Below, piece after piece: positions 1 through 8,931 of a stretch of 39,211 bases of DNA. Each line of letters starts with the position of its first letter. Within the stretch, counting starts at the first letter, position 1. Both the position numbers and the translations under genes were made by a program. A model generated the notes under the pieces. That model saw only the letters and a list, made by a program, of their open reading frames with translations. It was not told the DNA's origin and searched no databases. The DNA comes from an uncultured Bacteroidales bacterium (GTDB taxonomy: Bacteria; Bacteroidota; Bacteroidia; Bacteroidales; Muribaculaceae): NCBI GenBank assembly GCA_949123685.1, contig CASBHZ010000023.1:1-39211 (forward strand), read 5' to 3'.

Positions 1-1364
1 ATGAGAATGATGAAAACCGCATTGTGGTGTTCATCCCATTCGCCGCCCCCGGTGATATCGCCGATATAAAGATTGACCGAAAAAAGCACAGCTATGCAGA
101 AGGACACATTGATCGGCTAATCGCTCCCTCTCCTATCCGCATACAGCCCAAGTGTGCACATTTCACAATCTGCGGAGGGTGCAAGTGGCAGCATCTACCC
201 TATGATGAGCAATTGAAATTTAAGCAACAGCAGGTTGCAGATGCCCTTGAGCGCATTGCCAAAGTTGAATTGCCGGATATATCCCCTATTCTCGGTTCGG
301 AAAAGATTTGGCAATACCGGAATAAAATGGAATATACTTTCTCCAATAAGAAATGGCGCACGTGGGAGGATGTGCGATCCGGGATAGAGTTCAACGATTC
401 CGGCAATGCTCTGGGATTCCATATTCCCGGTGCTTTCGACAAAGTCTATCATATAAACGAGTGCTTCCTTCAGGATGACCTCGGCAACAGAATACGAAAC
501 TTCATTTTTGAGCAGGCAGAGCAACGCGGATTATCGTTTTATAATATACGCGAAAACACCGGACTCTTACGCACCTTGATGATACGCATCGCATCAACAG
601 GTCAGGTGATGGTATGTCTTGTTTTCGGAGAAAATAATCCCGAAGATAGTAATTCGATATTGGAAGCCATATCCGAAAAATTCCCTGAGATCACGTCTCT
701 TCTATATGTGGTCAATCTTAAGCTTAACGATACTATTTCCGATCAGGAGATACATTCGTTTAAAGGTCCCGAATATATAGAAGAAGAGATGGAAGGCTTG
801 AAATTCAGGGTGAATGCCAAGTCATTTTATCAAACCAATTCCGAACAAGCTTATGAACTGTATAAAGTTGCGCGTCGTTTTTCCGGATTGGGAAATCAAG
901 AAACCCCGGCGGATGAACTTCCCCTTGTTTACGACCTATACACCGGGACCGGCACGATTGCAAATTTCGTTGCTCGCTATGCCCGTCAGGTGATAGGCAT
1001 AGAGTATGTTGAAGAAGCAATAGAAGACGCAAAACTTAATTCTAAAGTCAATGGTCTTGAAAACACCAGATTTTATGCCGGAGACATGAAAGACATTCTG
1101 ACTGATGAATTTGTAGACAGGCATGGGCGTCCAGACGTAATGATAATAGATCCACCCCGCGCAGGAATGCACGAGGACGTTATAAAAGTTATTCTGAATG
1201 CCAAGCCTGAGGTTATTGTGTATGTAAGTTGCAACCCTGCCACTCAGGCGCGAGATATTGCACTTCTTGACAATGCATACCGCGTCACTGAAGTTCAACC
1301 GGTCGACATGTTCCCCCATACCCACCATGTAGAGAATGTTGTCAAACTTGAACTCCGGAAATAA
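1..1364 (+). CDS. rlmD: 23S rRNA (uracil-5-)-methyltransferase RlmD/RumA family, 5' end missing
   Basis: This is a SAM-dependent m5U methyltransferase acting on 23S rRNA. The frame is open from base 3, and the protein already reads as a TRAM-like segment (FIPFAAPGDIADI), so the true start lies before the window; the GTG at 24 is not a credible start. An iron-sulfur cluster is indicated by C-x5-C-x2-C in CAHFTICGGC, with a further Cys in NECFLQDD. The SAM-binding motif is YDLYTGTGTIANF. The catalytic region is IDPPRAGMHE followed by VYVSCNPATQARD, whose Cys is the expected nucleophile. The C-terminal HTHHVENVVKLE is typical of the family. The gene converges on the nitroreductase gene with only 6 nt between the stop codons. 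RlmC or RlmCD-like specificity cannot be excluded from sequence alone. Confidence 0.93.
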   Translation, partial: ENDENRIVVFIPFAAPGDIADIKIDRKKHSYAEGHIDRLIAPSPIRIQPKCAHFTICGGCKWQHLPYDEQLKFKQQQVADALERIAKVELPDISPILGSEKIWQYRNKMEYTFSNKKWRTWEDVRSGIEFNDSGNALGFHIPGAFDKVYHINECFLQDDLGNRIRNFIFEQAEQRGLSFYNIRENTGLLRTLMIRIASTGQVMVCLVFGENNPEDSNSILEAISEKFPEITSLLYVVNLKLNDTISDQEIHSFKGPEYIEEEMEGLKFRVNAKSFYQTNSEQAYELYKVARRFSGLGNQETPADELPLVYDLYTGTGTIANFVARYARQVIGIEYVEEAIEDAKLNSKVNGLENTRFYAGDMKDILTDEFVDRHGRPDVMIIDPPRAGMHEDVIKVILNAKPEVIVYVSCNPATQARDIALLDNAYRVTEVQPVDMFPHTHHVENVVKLELRK

Positions 1365-1370
1365 AAGTAT

Positions 1371-2123
1371 CTAAACAATCAGTGGAGCGTCTTGCCCCCA
1401 TTCGAAATACAACCCTTCTGAAACCGACATCATATTGAATTTGGCAATTCCAAGATCAATTGAATCATCCTTTTTAGGTTCTGTATATGATATCAGGTTT
1501 TCCTGATTGTCAAGCCTGAGCCTTACAGGTTGCTTGTTAAGTGAGGAAGGGGCGCAGACAACAGCTTCAAGCATTTTTTCGAGGCATGGATATTTTTCCA
1601 TGCCTTTGTCATAATCCGCGTTGTCCCCAACAAAAAAGTCCCGAGGCTTGAGATCATTCCTGTGAATCATTCTCATTGCCAACCGAGACATCACCGTTGA
1701 TCCAGAAACTGCCGGATAACCGAAAGTCACGACAAAAGGTATGGACTCATAAACATGTGTCTGTACTTTAACTTGTTCGCGTGAGAATGTGCCTCCCACA
1801 TAGCACGTTCCAAGTCCACAACCTAAAGCAGCCATAACAAACTGCTGGGCAAAGTACCCCGCCCTTTCAAGAGTGTGTGGAAACGACGTATCTACTATAC
1901 AGGCAAGAAAGTTGCTGACATTTTTAAAAAAGCCGTAACTCCTTGTAAAACCTTTGAACGGCTCCGGATTTCCTGTCACCAACTGAAAATTCAATCCAGC
2001 CTCATGAGAATTTATAAATGTTACCTCCGACTCTAATTTTTGTATAATTGCCGGATCTATCTGATCAAGAGAATAAGATCTCACCGAATGGCGAGATCTT
2101 AACTCATTTAAAGTGTATATCAT
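1371..2123 (-). CDS. Nitroreductase family protein
   Basis: The 250-residue protein belongs to the FMN-dependent nitroreductase fold. The N-terminus contains the usual R-x-S-V-R-x-Y/F signature (RHSVRSYSLDQID), and a glycine-rich segment (MAALGCGLGTCYVGG) lies in the middle. The region CAPSSLNKQPVRLRL matches the second FMN-contact motif (APSxxNxQP). The substrate is unknown; members reduce nitro groups, quinones or flavins with NAD(P)H. It starts 25 nt after the hutH stop on the same strand, so it is probably the last gene of the hut transcript. Nothing in known histidine degradation requires it, so its role there is open. Confidence 0.85.
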   Translation of the reverse strand: MIYTLNELRSRHSVRSYSLDQIDPAIIQKLESEVTFINSHEAGLNFQLVTGNPEPFKGFTRSYGFFKNVSNFLACIVDTSFPHTLERAGYFAQQFVMAALGCGLGTCYVGGTFSREQVKVQTHVYESIPFVVTFGYPAVSGSTVMSRLAMRMIHRNDLKPRDFFVGDNADYDKGMEKYPCLEKMLEAVVCAPSSLNKQPVRLRLDNQENLISYTEPKKDDSIDLGIAKFNMMSVSEGLYFEWGQDAPLIV

Positions 2124-2148
2124 AAAATATATTCAGATAATTCGTCTG

Positions 2149-3660
2149 CTACTCAACTTCAATATCGACACTGAAATTGTCAAGAAACTCCATAGTTTTA
2201 GCTATATAGTCAGCCATTACAACGTCTTCGTCAACAAAAGGCACAACTTTCCTATATGCTTCCATAACAATCTCAATATATGGTGAGGATTTCAACGGGC
2301 GACGGAAATCAATACCTTGTGCTGCATTCATAAGTTCAACAGCAGCTATATACTTTAGGTTATCCACTATCTTATGTAATTTAGTGGCTGCATTGGCACC
2401 CATTGAAACAAGGTCTTCCTGTCCGTTGGAGCTTACAATTGAATCACATGATGCCGGCCATGCGAACATCTTGTTCTGACTCACCATTGACGCTGCGGCA
2501 TATTGCGGTATCATGAAGCCGGAATTTAAACCGGGATGCGCCACGAGGAAAGGAGGCAATCCCCTCTCTCCAAGGATAAGTTGTGCCACGCGACGTTCGG
2601 ATATGTTCCCAAGCTCATGAAGGGCAACGCCCATATAGTCGAAAGCGAGAGCCAAGGGTTCGCCATGGAAGTTACCACCGGACACTACAAGATCAAGATC
2701 CGGGAAAACTGTAGGATTGTCCGTAACAGAGTTGATCTCTGTGTGAAGGATATCCGTCACATGATTCATAGCATCCTTGACAGCTCCATGCACCTGAGGA
2801 ATGCAGCGGAATGAATATGGATCCTGCACATGCTCTTTCTCCCTTGCTATGATTTCGCTGCCTTTCAACAAGGAGCGGAATATCTTGCCCGTTTCTATCT
2901 GCCCCCTGTGAGGTCGCACTTGCTGGATACAGTCAAAGAATGGCTCGATACGTCCGTCGAACGCTTCAAGAGACATGGCTCCAAACAAATCGAAACAATT
3001 TACAAGATGCCAGCCGTCAATCAGAGCCTTGATGCCGTTGGCGCTCATAAACTGAGTGCCGTTAAGCAATGCCAGGCCCTCTTTTGACATAAGTCTGATT
3101 GGTCGCCAACCGAATATATTCAAAGCTTCAGTACTGCGGATTCTTTTACCTTTATACCATACTTCCCCTTCTCCGATAAGAGGGAGGAATAGGTTAGCCA
3201 ATGGTGCCAGGTCTCCGGATGCTCCAAGCGAACCGCGATCGAATACTACAGGCAGAACGTTATTGTTATACATGTCGAGGATACGTTCTACTGTCTGCAC
3301 CTGCACGCCGCTGAAACCCATGGAAAGGGCATGCGCCTTAAGCAAAAGCATCAGTTTCACAATGACATCGTCTACCGGAGTGCCGACACTGCATGAATGA
3401 CTTTTAACAAGATTCTCTTGCAGTGTTGACAATTCATCATGAGAGATATGCTGATTGCATAGAGACCCGAATCCGGTAGTGACACCATAAATAGGAGCCG
3501 TGTTCTCATCTGTTTTCTTATCGAGATACTCACGGCATGCCGCAATTCGCGCACGTCCCTCTTCAGAGAGTATCAGCTGTGTATTGTCATTTATTATGCG
3601 TTCTATGAGATCATATGTCAGTTCCGAAGAACCTATTGCATATATTTCCAATCTTTCCAT
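2149..3660 (-). CDS. hutH: Histidine ammonia-lyase
   Basis: The enzyme deaminates L-histidine to trans-urocanate and ammonia, the first step of the Hut pathway in the cytoplasm. At 503 residues the length is normal for the family. The self-forming MIO electrophile is present as Ala147-Ser148-Gly149 inside GSLGASGDLAPL. The active-site tyrosine segment IYGVTTGFG (residues 57-65) and the C-terminal NGQEDLVSMG motif are also visible. It is the fourth gene of the minus-strand operon, 11 nt after hutI. The first enzyme of the pathway is therefore encoded after the later ones. Confidence 0.97.
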   Translation of the reverse strand: MERLEIYAIGSSELTYDLIERIINDNTQLILSEEGRARIAACREYLDKKTDENTAPIYGVTTGFGSLCNQHISHDELSTLQENLVKSHSCSVGTPVDDVIVKLMLLLKAHALSMGFSGVQVQTVERILDMYNNNVLPVVFDRGSLGASGDLAPLANLFLPLIGEGEVWYKGKRIRSTEALNIFGWRPIRLMSKEGLALLNGTQFMSANGIKALIDGWHLVNCFDLFGAMSLEAFDGRIEPFFDCIQQVRPHRGQIETGKIFRSLLKGSEIIAREKEHVQDPYSFRCIPQVHGAVKDAMNHVTDILHTEINSVTDNPTVFPDLDLVVSGGNFHGEPLALAFDYMGVALHELGNISERRVAQLILGERGLPPFLVAHPGLNSGFMIPQYAAASMVSQNKMFAWPASCDSIVSSNGQEDLVSMGANAATKLHKIVDNLKYIAAVELMNAAQGIDFRRPLKSSPYIEIVMEAYRKVVPFVDEDVVMADYIAKTMEFLDNFSVDIEVE

Positions 3661-3671
3661 GGTATATTAAT

Positions 3672-4928
3672 TTAAACAATTTTTAAATTCTTTGAAACTA
3701 CCCTTCCCTTGCTTATTACCGTATTCACGCAATTCATACCTACATAATACGGAAGCATACGATAGTTGTCAAACTCAAGAATCACAAGGTCTCCGCTCTT
3801 GCCGACCTCAATCGAACCGGTATCTCCGGCAAGGTCAAGAGCTGCGGCTCCATTCAACGTCAGAGCTGTGATAGTCTCCTCAATCGACATCTTCATGTAA
3901 ATACATGCCAACGCTATAGTCAGCGGGATTGAACCACTGAAGCAAGATCCCGGATTCAGATCTGTTGCCAAAGCTACAGCCGCGCCCGCGTCAATAAACT
4001 TACGTGCCGGTGCAAACGGCTCTTTAAGCGCAAATGCAGTGAGCGGCAACAGTGTAGCCACGGTGCCTTCCTCTGCCATGCGACATATTCCTTCGTCACT
4101 TACATGCAAAAGATGGTCAGCGGATATGGCTCCAAGTTCGGCGGCAAGTTCGGCGCCTCCGAGAGTCACTATCTCGTCAGCATGTAACTTCAGTTTGAAT
4201 CCCGCCTCTTTTGCTGCTTTAAGGAATCTTCGGGAGTCTTCAATTTCGAAGACATTTTTTTCAGTGAATATATCACAGAATATAGCCTTGTCTTTTACGG
4301 CAGGGAGCATTTCCTTTATCATCAGGTCAATATATTCCCCTGTCCTTCCTTTATATTCCTTAGGCACCGCATGGGCACCAAGGAAAGTAGCGACTATGCG
4401 CAACTTTTGTTCCGGATCTTTTGCAAGCGAATCAATCACATCGAGCATCTTCACTTCCGATGCAGTGTCAAGACCATATCCACTTTTTGCTTCTACAGTT
4501 GTCACACCCATGGAGACCATCCTGTCAATGAACCATTGTGCCTTTTTTCTTAGTGATTCAGAAGATTCCTCTCTTGTGGAGTTCACTGTTGACTGGATGC
4601 CTCCCCCTCTCTCCATGATGCTCATGTAAGAGTCTCCTTTAAGTCGCCATTCAAACTCATCGGGACGATAACCGCCAAATATCAAGTGTGTGTGTGAATC
4701 TACAAACCCGGGAAGCACCACCCTCCCTTGAGCATCAATAGATTCGCATGAGCCTGACATAAACTCTGCAGGGAGTGACGAATCCAATCCGCAATATGCT
4801 ATTTTGCCGTCATCAATTGCTATGGCTCCATTTTCGATTACAGACAACTCCCCCATATCTTTGCCACATTTTGCGGAATTGCCCATAGGTGTGACTATGG
4901 TTGCGTTTCTTATTACAAGATTGCTCAT
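3672..4928 (-). CDS. hutI: Imidazolonepropionase
   Basis: This is an amidohydrolase that opens imidazolone-5-propionate to N-formimino-L-glutamate, the third Hut step. Metal ligands of the family are visible: His79 and His81 in DSHTHLIFGG, a histidine in FLGAHAVP (about 186), HADE (249-252), DHLLH (271-275) and the late aspartate in ATDLNPGS (about 323). At 418 residues it is full length. Its ATG overlaps the ftcD stop by 4 nt (ATGA type), which points to translational coupling with the gene that uses its product. Confidence 0.96.
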   Translation of the reverse strand: MSNLVIRNATIVTPMGNSAKCGKDMGELSVIENGAIAIDDGKIAYCGLDSSLPAEFMSGSCESIDAQGRVVLPGFVDSHTHLIFGGYRPDEFEWRLKGDSYMSIMERGGGIQSTVNSTREESSESLRKKAQWFIDRMVSMGVTTVEAKSGYGLDTASEVKMLDVIDSLAKDPEQKLRIVATFLGAHAVPKEYKGRTGEYIDLMIKEMLPAVKDKAIFCDIFTEKNVFEIEDSRRFLKAAKEAGFKLKLHADEIVTLGGAELAAELGAISADHLLHVSDEGICRMAEEGTVATLLPLTAFALKEPFAPARKFIDAGAAVALATDLNPGSCFSGSIPLTIALACIYMKMSIEETITALTLNGAAALDLAGDTGSIEVGKSGDLVILEFDNYRMLPYYVGMNCVNTVISKGRVVSKNLKIV

Positions 4929-6628
4929 TGTCTGGCTATAATGTCGTTAACAATCGATAGGATTTCCGCTTCACGTTTGTCTGCAACCTGCGAAACTACC
5001 AATGCATCTGCAAGCAAAGCATCTGCCACTTCGCGGTTTTTAAGTCCGGCAGCATTAATTTTCACATTGAGATATGCCCCTTGCACTGCAGCTCTGGCAG
5101 CAAGCGCACCAACACCGGCATCACTTACAGAGGCTGGATTCCCCTTTGAAGCCATTGCTTCGAGAATATCAAATGTTTCGCAAGCTGCCTTCATGGTGCG
5201 CAATGGCACCTGAGTTGCATAAAGCGTTGCCGCCTCAAGAGCCTCTTTGCGAGCAGCCTTTTCCTCATCGGTTTTCTTAGGCATCGCAAAAACAGCCATA
5301 ATCCTATTGAAAGCTTCCGTATCTTCATCAACGAGATGAATAAGGGTATCTTGTAGTGCACGTCCCTTTTCTGCTACATCGGAAAACTCTTCCCATCTGT
5401 CATCCCAGCCCGCCTTGTGAGCAGAAAGATTGGCAACCATTGTTCCGAGAGCAGCTGCCAAAGCGCCCATATAGGCAGAAATCGAGCCTCCTCCGGGAGC
5501 AGGAGATTCTGAAGCGGTTTCGTCAGCAAAATCGCGACAGGTCATATCTACAAGCCTTTTGCCACCCTTTTCTGCGTCAAGCATATATTCAATAACCTTT
5601 TCTTCCGGGTCAAATGGCTTAAGTTCGTCAAGTCCCATAGACTTAACTGCAATCTTTATGATTTCGCTATCGGATATCCCTACGGAACGTTGCTGCTTAC
5701 GCAAATAATGTTTACCTGCTTCTATGAGCGCGCGCTTGGGAACAAGTCCTACAATTTCAGTGCCGGTTACACGGATACCGCGAGCTGCAGCCGCACAAGA
5801 TACTTCATCAAATGCAGCATGAAGCGGTGTTACACCCATATCAGTAATATTCATGGAAACCTGGGCGATGCCATATTCATCGATAAACCACCCTATTGCC
5901 TTAGTTGATTTCAATGTTCCGGGGATCATTATGGTATTTCCTTCGGCATCTTTCATGGGTTTGCCGTTAGGTTTACCACCCTCTCTCATCGGACGTCCTT
6001 TTTCACGAACATCAAACGCGATAGCATTTGCACGACGTGTCGAAGTAGTGTTCAGATTGAAATTAACAGCAATTAGGAAATCTCTTGCACCAACTGCCGT
6101 GCAACCTGTTTTTGCAACGCCTTCATCATAAGGACGATCGCCAAAATCCGGACCTTTCCCTTCTTTACCCATACGTTCTCCGAGACCTTCATATTCACCT
6201 TCCCTGCAAACAGCCAAGTTTTTGCGTTCCGGTTTATATGCCGCCGCTTCATAGCAATAGCAGGGAATATGAAGCTCTTCCGCTGCCCTTTTGGCAAGAC
6301 ATCTTGCAAGCTCCGCGCATTCTTCAAGGGTGATGCCACTCACAGGAATTAATGGACATACATCTGTAGCCCCCATGCGTGGATGAGCTCCATGATGCTG
6401 ACGCATGTCAATCAGTTCTGCTGCCTTTTTCATGCCTCGCAAAGCAGCCTCCATAACAGCCTCCGGCTCTCCAACAAAAGTCACGACAGTGCGGTTTGTA
6501 GCTTCTCCCGGGTCCACGTCAAGAAGTTTTACCTCCCCACCTTTTTCTATCTCTGCCGTAATGGCATTGATTATATCTTTGTTACGCCCCTCAGAAAAAT
6601 TAGGAACGCATTCTATTATCTGCTTCAT
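4925..6628 (-). CDS. ftcD: Bifunctional glutamate formimidoyltransferase / formimidotetrahydrofolate cyclodeaminase
   Basis: This fused two-domain enzyme moves the formimino group of N-formiminoglutamate to tetrahydrofolate, then deaminates it to 5,10-methenyl-THF and ammonia, leaving glutamate. The N-terminal formiminotransferase part runs from about residue 1 to 325 (start ECVPNFSEGRN, then RQHHGAHPRMGATDVCPLIP). The C-terminal cyclodeaminase part runs from about 365 to 567 (SPAPGGGSISAYMGALAAALG, then the alanine-rich GVGALAARAAVQGAYLNVKIN). This arrangement, known from animals and Bacteroidota, replaces HutG or HutF hydrolases and sends one carbon into folate. It lies 24 nt after hutU and overlaps hutI by 4 nt. 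Confidence 0.95.
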   Translation of the reverse strand: MKQIIECVPNFSEGRNKDIINAITAEIEKGGEVKLLDVDPGEATNRTVVTFVGEPEAVMEAALRGMKKAAELIDMRQHHGAHPRMGATDVCPLIPVSGITLEECAELARCLAKRAAEELHIPCYCYEAAAYKPERKNLAVCREGEYEGLGERMGKEGKGPDFGDRPYDEGVAKTGCTAVGARDFLIAVNFNLNTTSTRRANAIAFDVREKGRPMREGGKPNGKPMKDAEGNTIMIPGTLKSTKAIGWFIDEYGIAQVSMNITDMGVTPLHAAFDEVSCAAAARGIRVTGTEIVGLVPKRALIEAGKHYLRKQQRSVGISDSEIIKIAVKSMGLDELKPFDPEEKVIEYMLDAEKGGKRLVDMTCRDFADETASESPAPGGGSISAYMGALAAALGTMVANLSAHKAGWDDRWEEFSDVAEKGRALQDTLIHLVDEDTEAFNRIMAVFAMPKKTDEEKAARKEALEAATLYATQVPLRTMKAACETFDILEAMASKGNPASVSDAGVGALAARAAVQGAYLNVKINAAGLKNREVADALLADALVVSQVADKREAEILSIVNDIIARQ

Positions 6629-6652
6629 ATGTAAGTTTTCAATTATAGGTTT

Positions 6653-8656
6653 TCAGATTTCAGTTGCCAATACGGAATCGAGAAGGGATTCATCAGTCAG
6701 ATATGGTTCAGTTATCATAAAGCCGTTTTGAGCCTGAGTATCGTTCCATTCCTTCACGGTTGTCATGGCGTTTTCATTGCGCGCCCAACTTCGGCGTGCC
6801 ACTCCTCCCATCACATCCCACAACATTGCCTGCTTCAATATGTTGTCAACGCGCTCTGATCCGTCACACACCATGCCGAAACCACCATTAATCGCTTTCC
6901 CGATGCCTACGCCGCCGCCATTGTGGAGAGCAACAAGACTCATGCCGCGGGCGCAATTGCCGGCAAAACACTGAACAGCCATGTCTGCCATAACGTTAGA
7001 ACCGTCTTTGATATTTGACGTTTCGCGGAATGGGGAGTCTGTTCCGCTGACATCATGATGATCACGGCCAAGCATGATGGGACCTACCTCACCATTGCGA
7101 ACCATTTCATTGAAACGCAATGCAATCTTCAAACGCCCCATCGCATCTTGATAAAGGATACGAGCCTGAGTGCCAACAACCATAGCATTCTTTTCTGCAT
7201 CACGAATCCAATTATAGTTGTCACGATCCTGTCCTCTCCGGTTGGGATCAATGCAATCCATAGCTGCATGGTCTGTCTTTACGAGATCTTCATGCTTCCC
7301 GCTGAGACATACCCAACGGAACGGGCCATAACCATAATCGAAAAGCATCGGGCCCATAATGTCCTCTACATACGATGGCCATATAAAACCGTCTTTCTCG
7401 TCAATTCCATTTTTTGAGATCTCTTTGACACCGGCGTCATATATCGCCTTCATGAATGAGTTGCCATAATCAAAGAAATATGTTCCTCTCGAAGTCAGAG
7501 ACTTTATTGCCTCATAATGACGGCGCAATGTTTCGTCAATCAGTTCACGGAAACGTGCAGGATTATCATGTAGCAGTTTTGTGCGTTCTTCAAAAGTTAT
7601 TCCGGCAGGGCAATACCCTCCTTCATAAACTGCATGACAAGAAGTCTGGTCACTGAGAAGCTCTATCACCTTATTATTTTTTACTGCGTATTCAAGCAAA
7701 TCAACCACATTTCCGTGGTATGCGATAGATATAGGCTCCTTGCGTTCCATTGCTTCTTCAGCCATTCGGAAAGCATCCTCTATATTGTCTGTAATTTCTG
7801 CCACCCATCCCTGGTTCTTGCGTGTCATGATACGGGATAGGTCCACTTCCGCAATGATTGCAGCAGCCCCGGCAATCTCAGCAGCCTTGGGCTGAGCACC
7901 GCTCATTCCTCCCAAGCCGGATGAAACGAATAGATGACCGCGAAGATCCCCGTCCTGAGGAACTCCAAGTTTCATGCGCCCCGCATTAAGAAGCGTATTG
8001 AAAGTTCCATGAACGATACCTTGCGGACCAATATACATCCAGCCACCGGCAGTCATCTGTCCATAGTTTGCCACTCCTATCTGCATGGCTTCATGCCAGT
8101 CATGGGGATTGTCAAACAGACCGACCATCATCGCATTTGTGATTATTACCCTTGGGGCATCTTTCTTCGAAGGAAAAAGTCCTAACGGATGACCAGACTC
8201 AATAACCAAGGTCTGTTCATCGGTCAATTCTTCAAGATATTTCTTGATCAAACGATATTGAAGCCAGTTCTGACACACCTGTCCGGTCTCTCCATATGTC
8301 ACGAGTTCATAAGGATAGAGTGCTATGTCGAAACAGAGGTTATTATCGATCATTACCTGGAAAGCCTTACCCTCAGTGCATTTACCTTTATATTCATCTA
8401 TCGGTTTTGCAGCAAGATCCCCTTCCGGACGGAATCGGTATGCGTATATTCTGCCGCGCGTTCGCAGCTCTTCGAGAAACTCAGGGGCGGCTTTCTCATG
8501 AAGTTCTTTTGGAAGATAACGCAACGCATTTTTTAATGCTGTTCTTGTTTTTTCGGGTGTCAGCGTATAGCCCCGGTCCGGAGCACGACGTATACCCTCT
8601 TTAAACGATGGCATTTCAGGCCATTCTGCATCAAGAAGTATCCTGTTGTTATTCAT
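6653..8656 (-). CDS. hutU: Urocanate hydratase
   Basis: The NAD+-dependent enzyme hydrates urocanate to imidazolone-5-propionate, the second Hut step. Recognisable family segments are SSGLGGMSGAQPKAAEIAG (nucleotide-binding region) and GRDHHDVSGTDSPFRE (active-site region). An open frame reaches back to an ATG at 8704, but that codon lies inside the promoter at 8683-8713. The ATG at 8674 would sit at or before the likely transcription start. The start at 8656 (MNNNRILLDAEWPEMP) leaves a leader of about 20 nt and gives 667 residues, so I chose it. It is the first gene of the operon hutU-ftcD-hutI-hutH-nitroreductase. Confidence 0.95.
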   Translation of the reverse strand: MNNNRILLDAEWPEMPSFKEGIRRAPDRGYTLTPEKTRTALKNALRYLPKELHEKAAPEFLEELRTRGRIYAYRFRPEGDLAAKPIDEYKGKCTEGKAFQVMIDNNLCFDIALYPYELVTYGETGQVCQNWLQYRLIKKYLEELTDEQTLVIESGHPLGLFPSKKDAPRVIITNAMMVGLFDNPHDWHEAMQIGVANYGQMTAGGWMYIGPQGIVHGTFNTLLNAGRMKLGVPQDGDLRGHLFVSSGLGGMSGAQPKAAEIAGAAAIIAEVDLSRIMTRKNQGWVAEITDNIEDAFRMAEEAMERKEPISIAYHGNVVDLLEYAVKNNKVIELLSDQTSCHAVYEGGYCPAGITFEERTKLLHDNPARFRELIDETLRRHYEAIKSLTSRGTYFFDYGNSFMKAIYDAGVKEISKNGIDEKDGFIWPSYVEDIMGPMLFDYGYGPFRWVCLSGKHEDLVKTDHAAMDCIDPNRRGQDRDNYNWIRDAEKNAMVVGTQARILYQDAMGRLKIALRFNEMVRNGEVGPIMLGRDHHDVSGTDSPFRETSNIKDGSNVMADMAVQCFAGNCARGMSLVALHNGGGVGIGKAINGGFGMVCDGSERVDNILKQAMLWDVMGGVARRSWARNENAMTTVKEWNDTQAQNGFMITEPYLTDESLLDSVLATEI

Positions 8657-8682
8657 GGTGAATTTTTTATTCATATTTTTTA

Positions 8683-8713
8683 CAAAATTAAGAACTATTC
8701 TCAATCTTACAAA
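8683..8713 (-). promoter_or_regulatory. Bacteroidota-type promoter of the hut operon
   Basis: On the minus strand TTTG (8713-8710) is followed by exactly 19 nt and then TAATTTTG (8690-8683). This matches the Bacteroidota sigma consensus TTTG-N19-21-TAnnTTTG. Transcription should start near 8676, about 20 nt before the chosen hutU ATG. Confidence 0.75.
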
Positions 8714-8862
8714 TTATTTTACACATATTATGCAACATAAATCATGAACTCCTCTGTATTTAGAAGCCATTAACACATTGACAACATGTTGCACATCTTG
8801 AATGACGGTCGACACTGGATCGACACAAGATGAAAAATATGATAAATTATTTGGTAGATTGG

Positions 8863-8894
8863 ATTGGAAAAATTGCTATCATGTGTTATCTTTG
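8863..8894 (+). promoter_or_regulatory. Bacteroidota-type promoter of dnaE
   Basis: ATTG (8863-8866), 20 nt, then TATCTTTG (8887-8894) fits the -33/-7 consensus. The predicted start near 8901 gives dnaE a leader of about 30 nt. Upstream of it, TCGACAC occurs twice (8809-8815 and 8820-8826), 11 nt apart. Confidence 0.65.
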
Positions 8895-8931
8895 CATTCG
8901 CTTTTGAACTTTCGGAAGCAGTCATCACATC

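Noticed and set aside
2536..3400. Plus-strand open frames opposite hutH, and similar ones opposite hutI, ftcD and hutU
   Set aside because: They are shadows of strongly conserved minus-strand genes, without promoters or family features.
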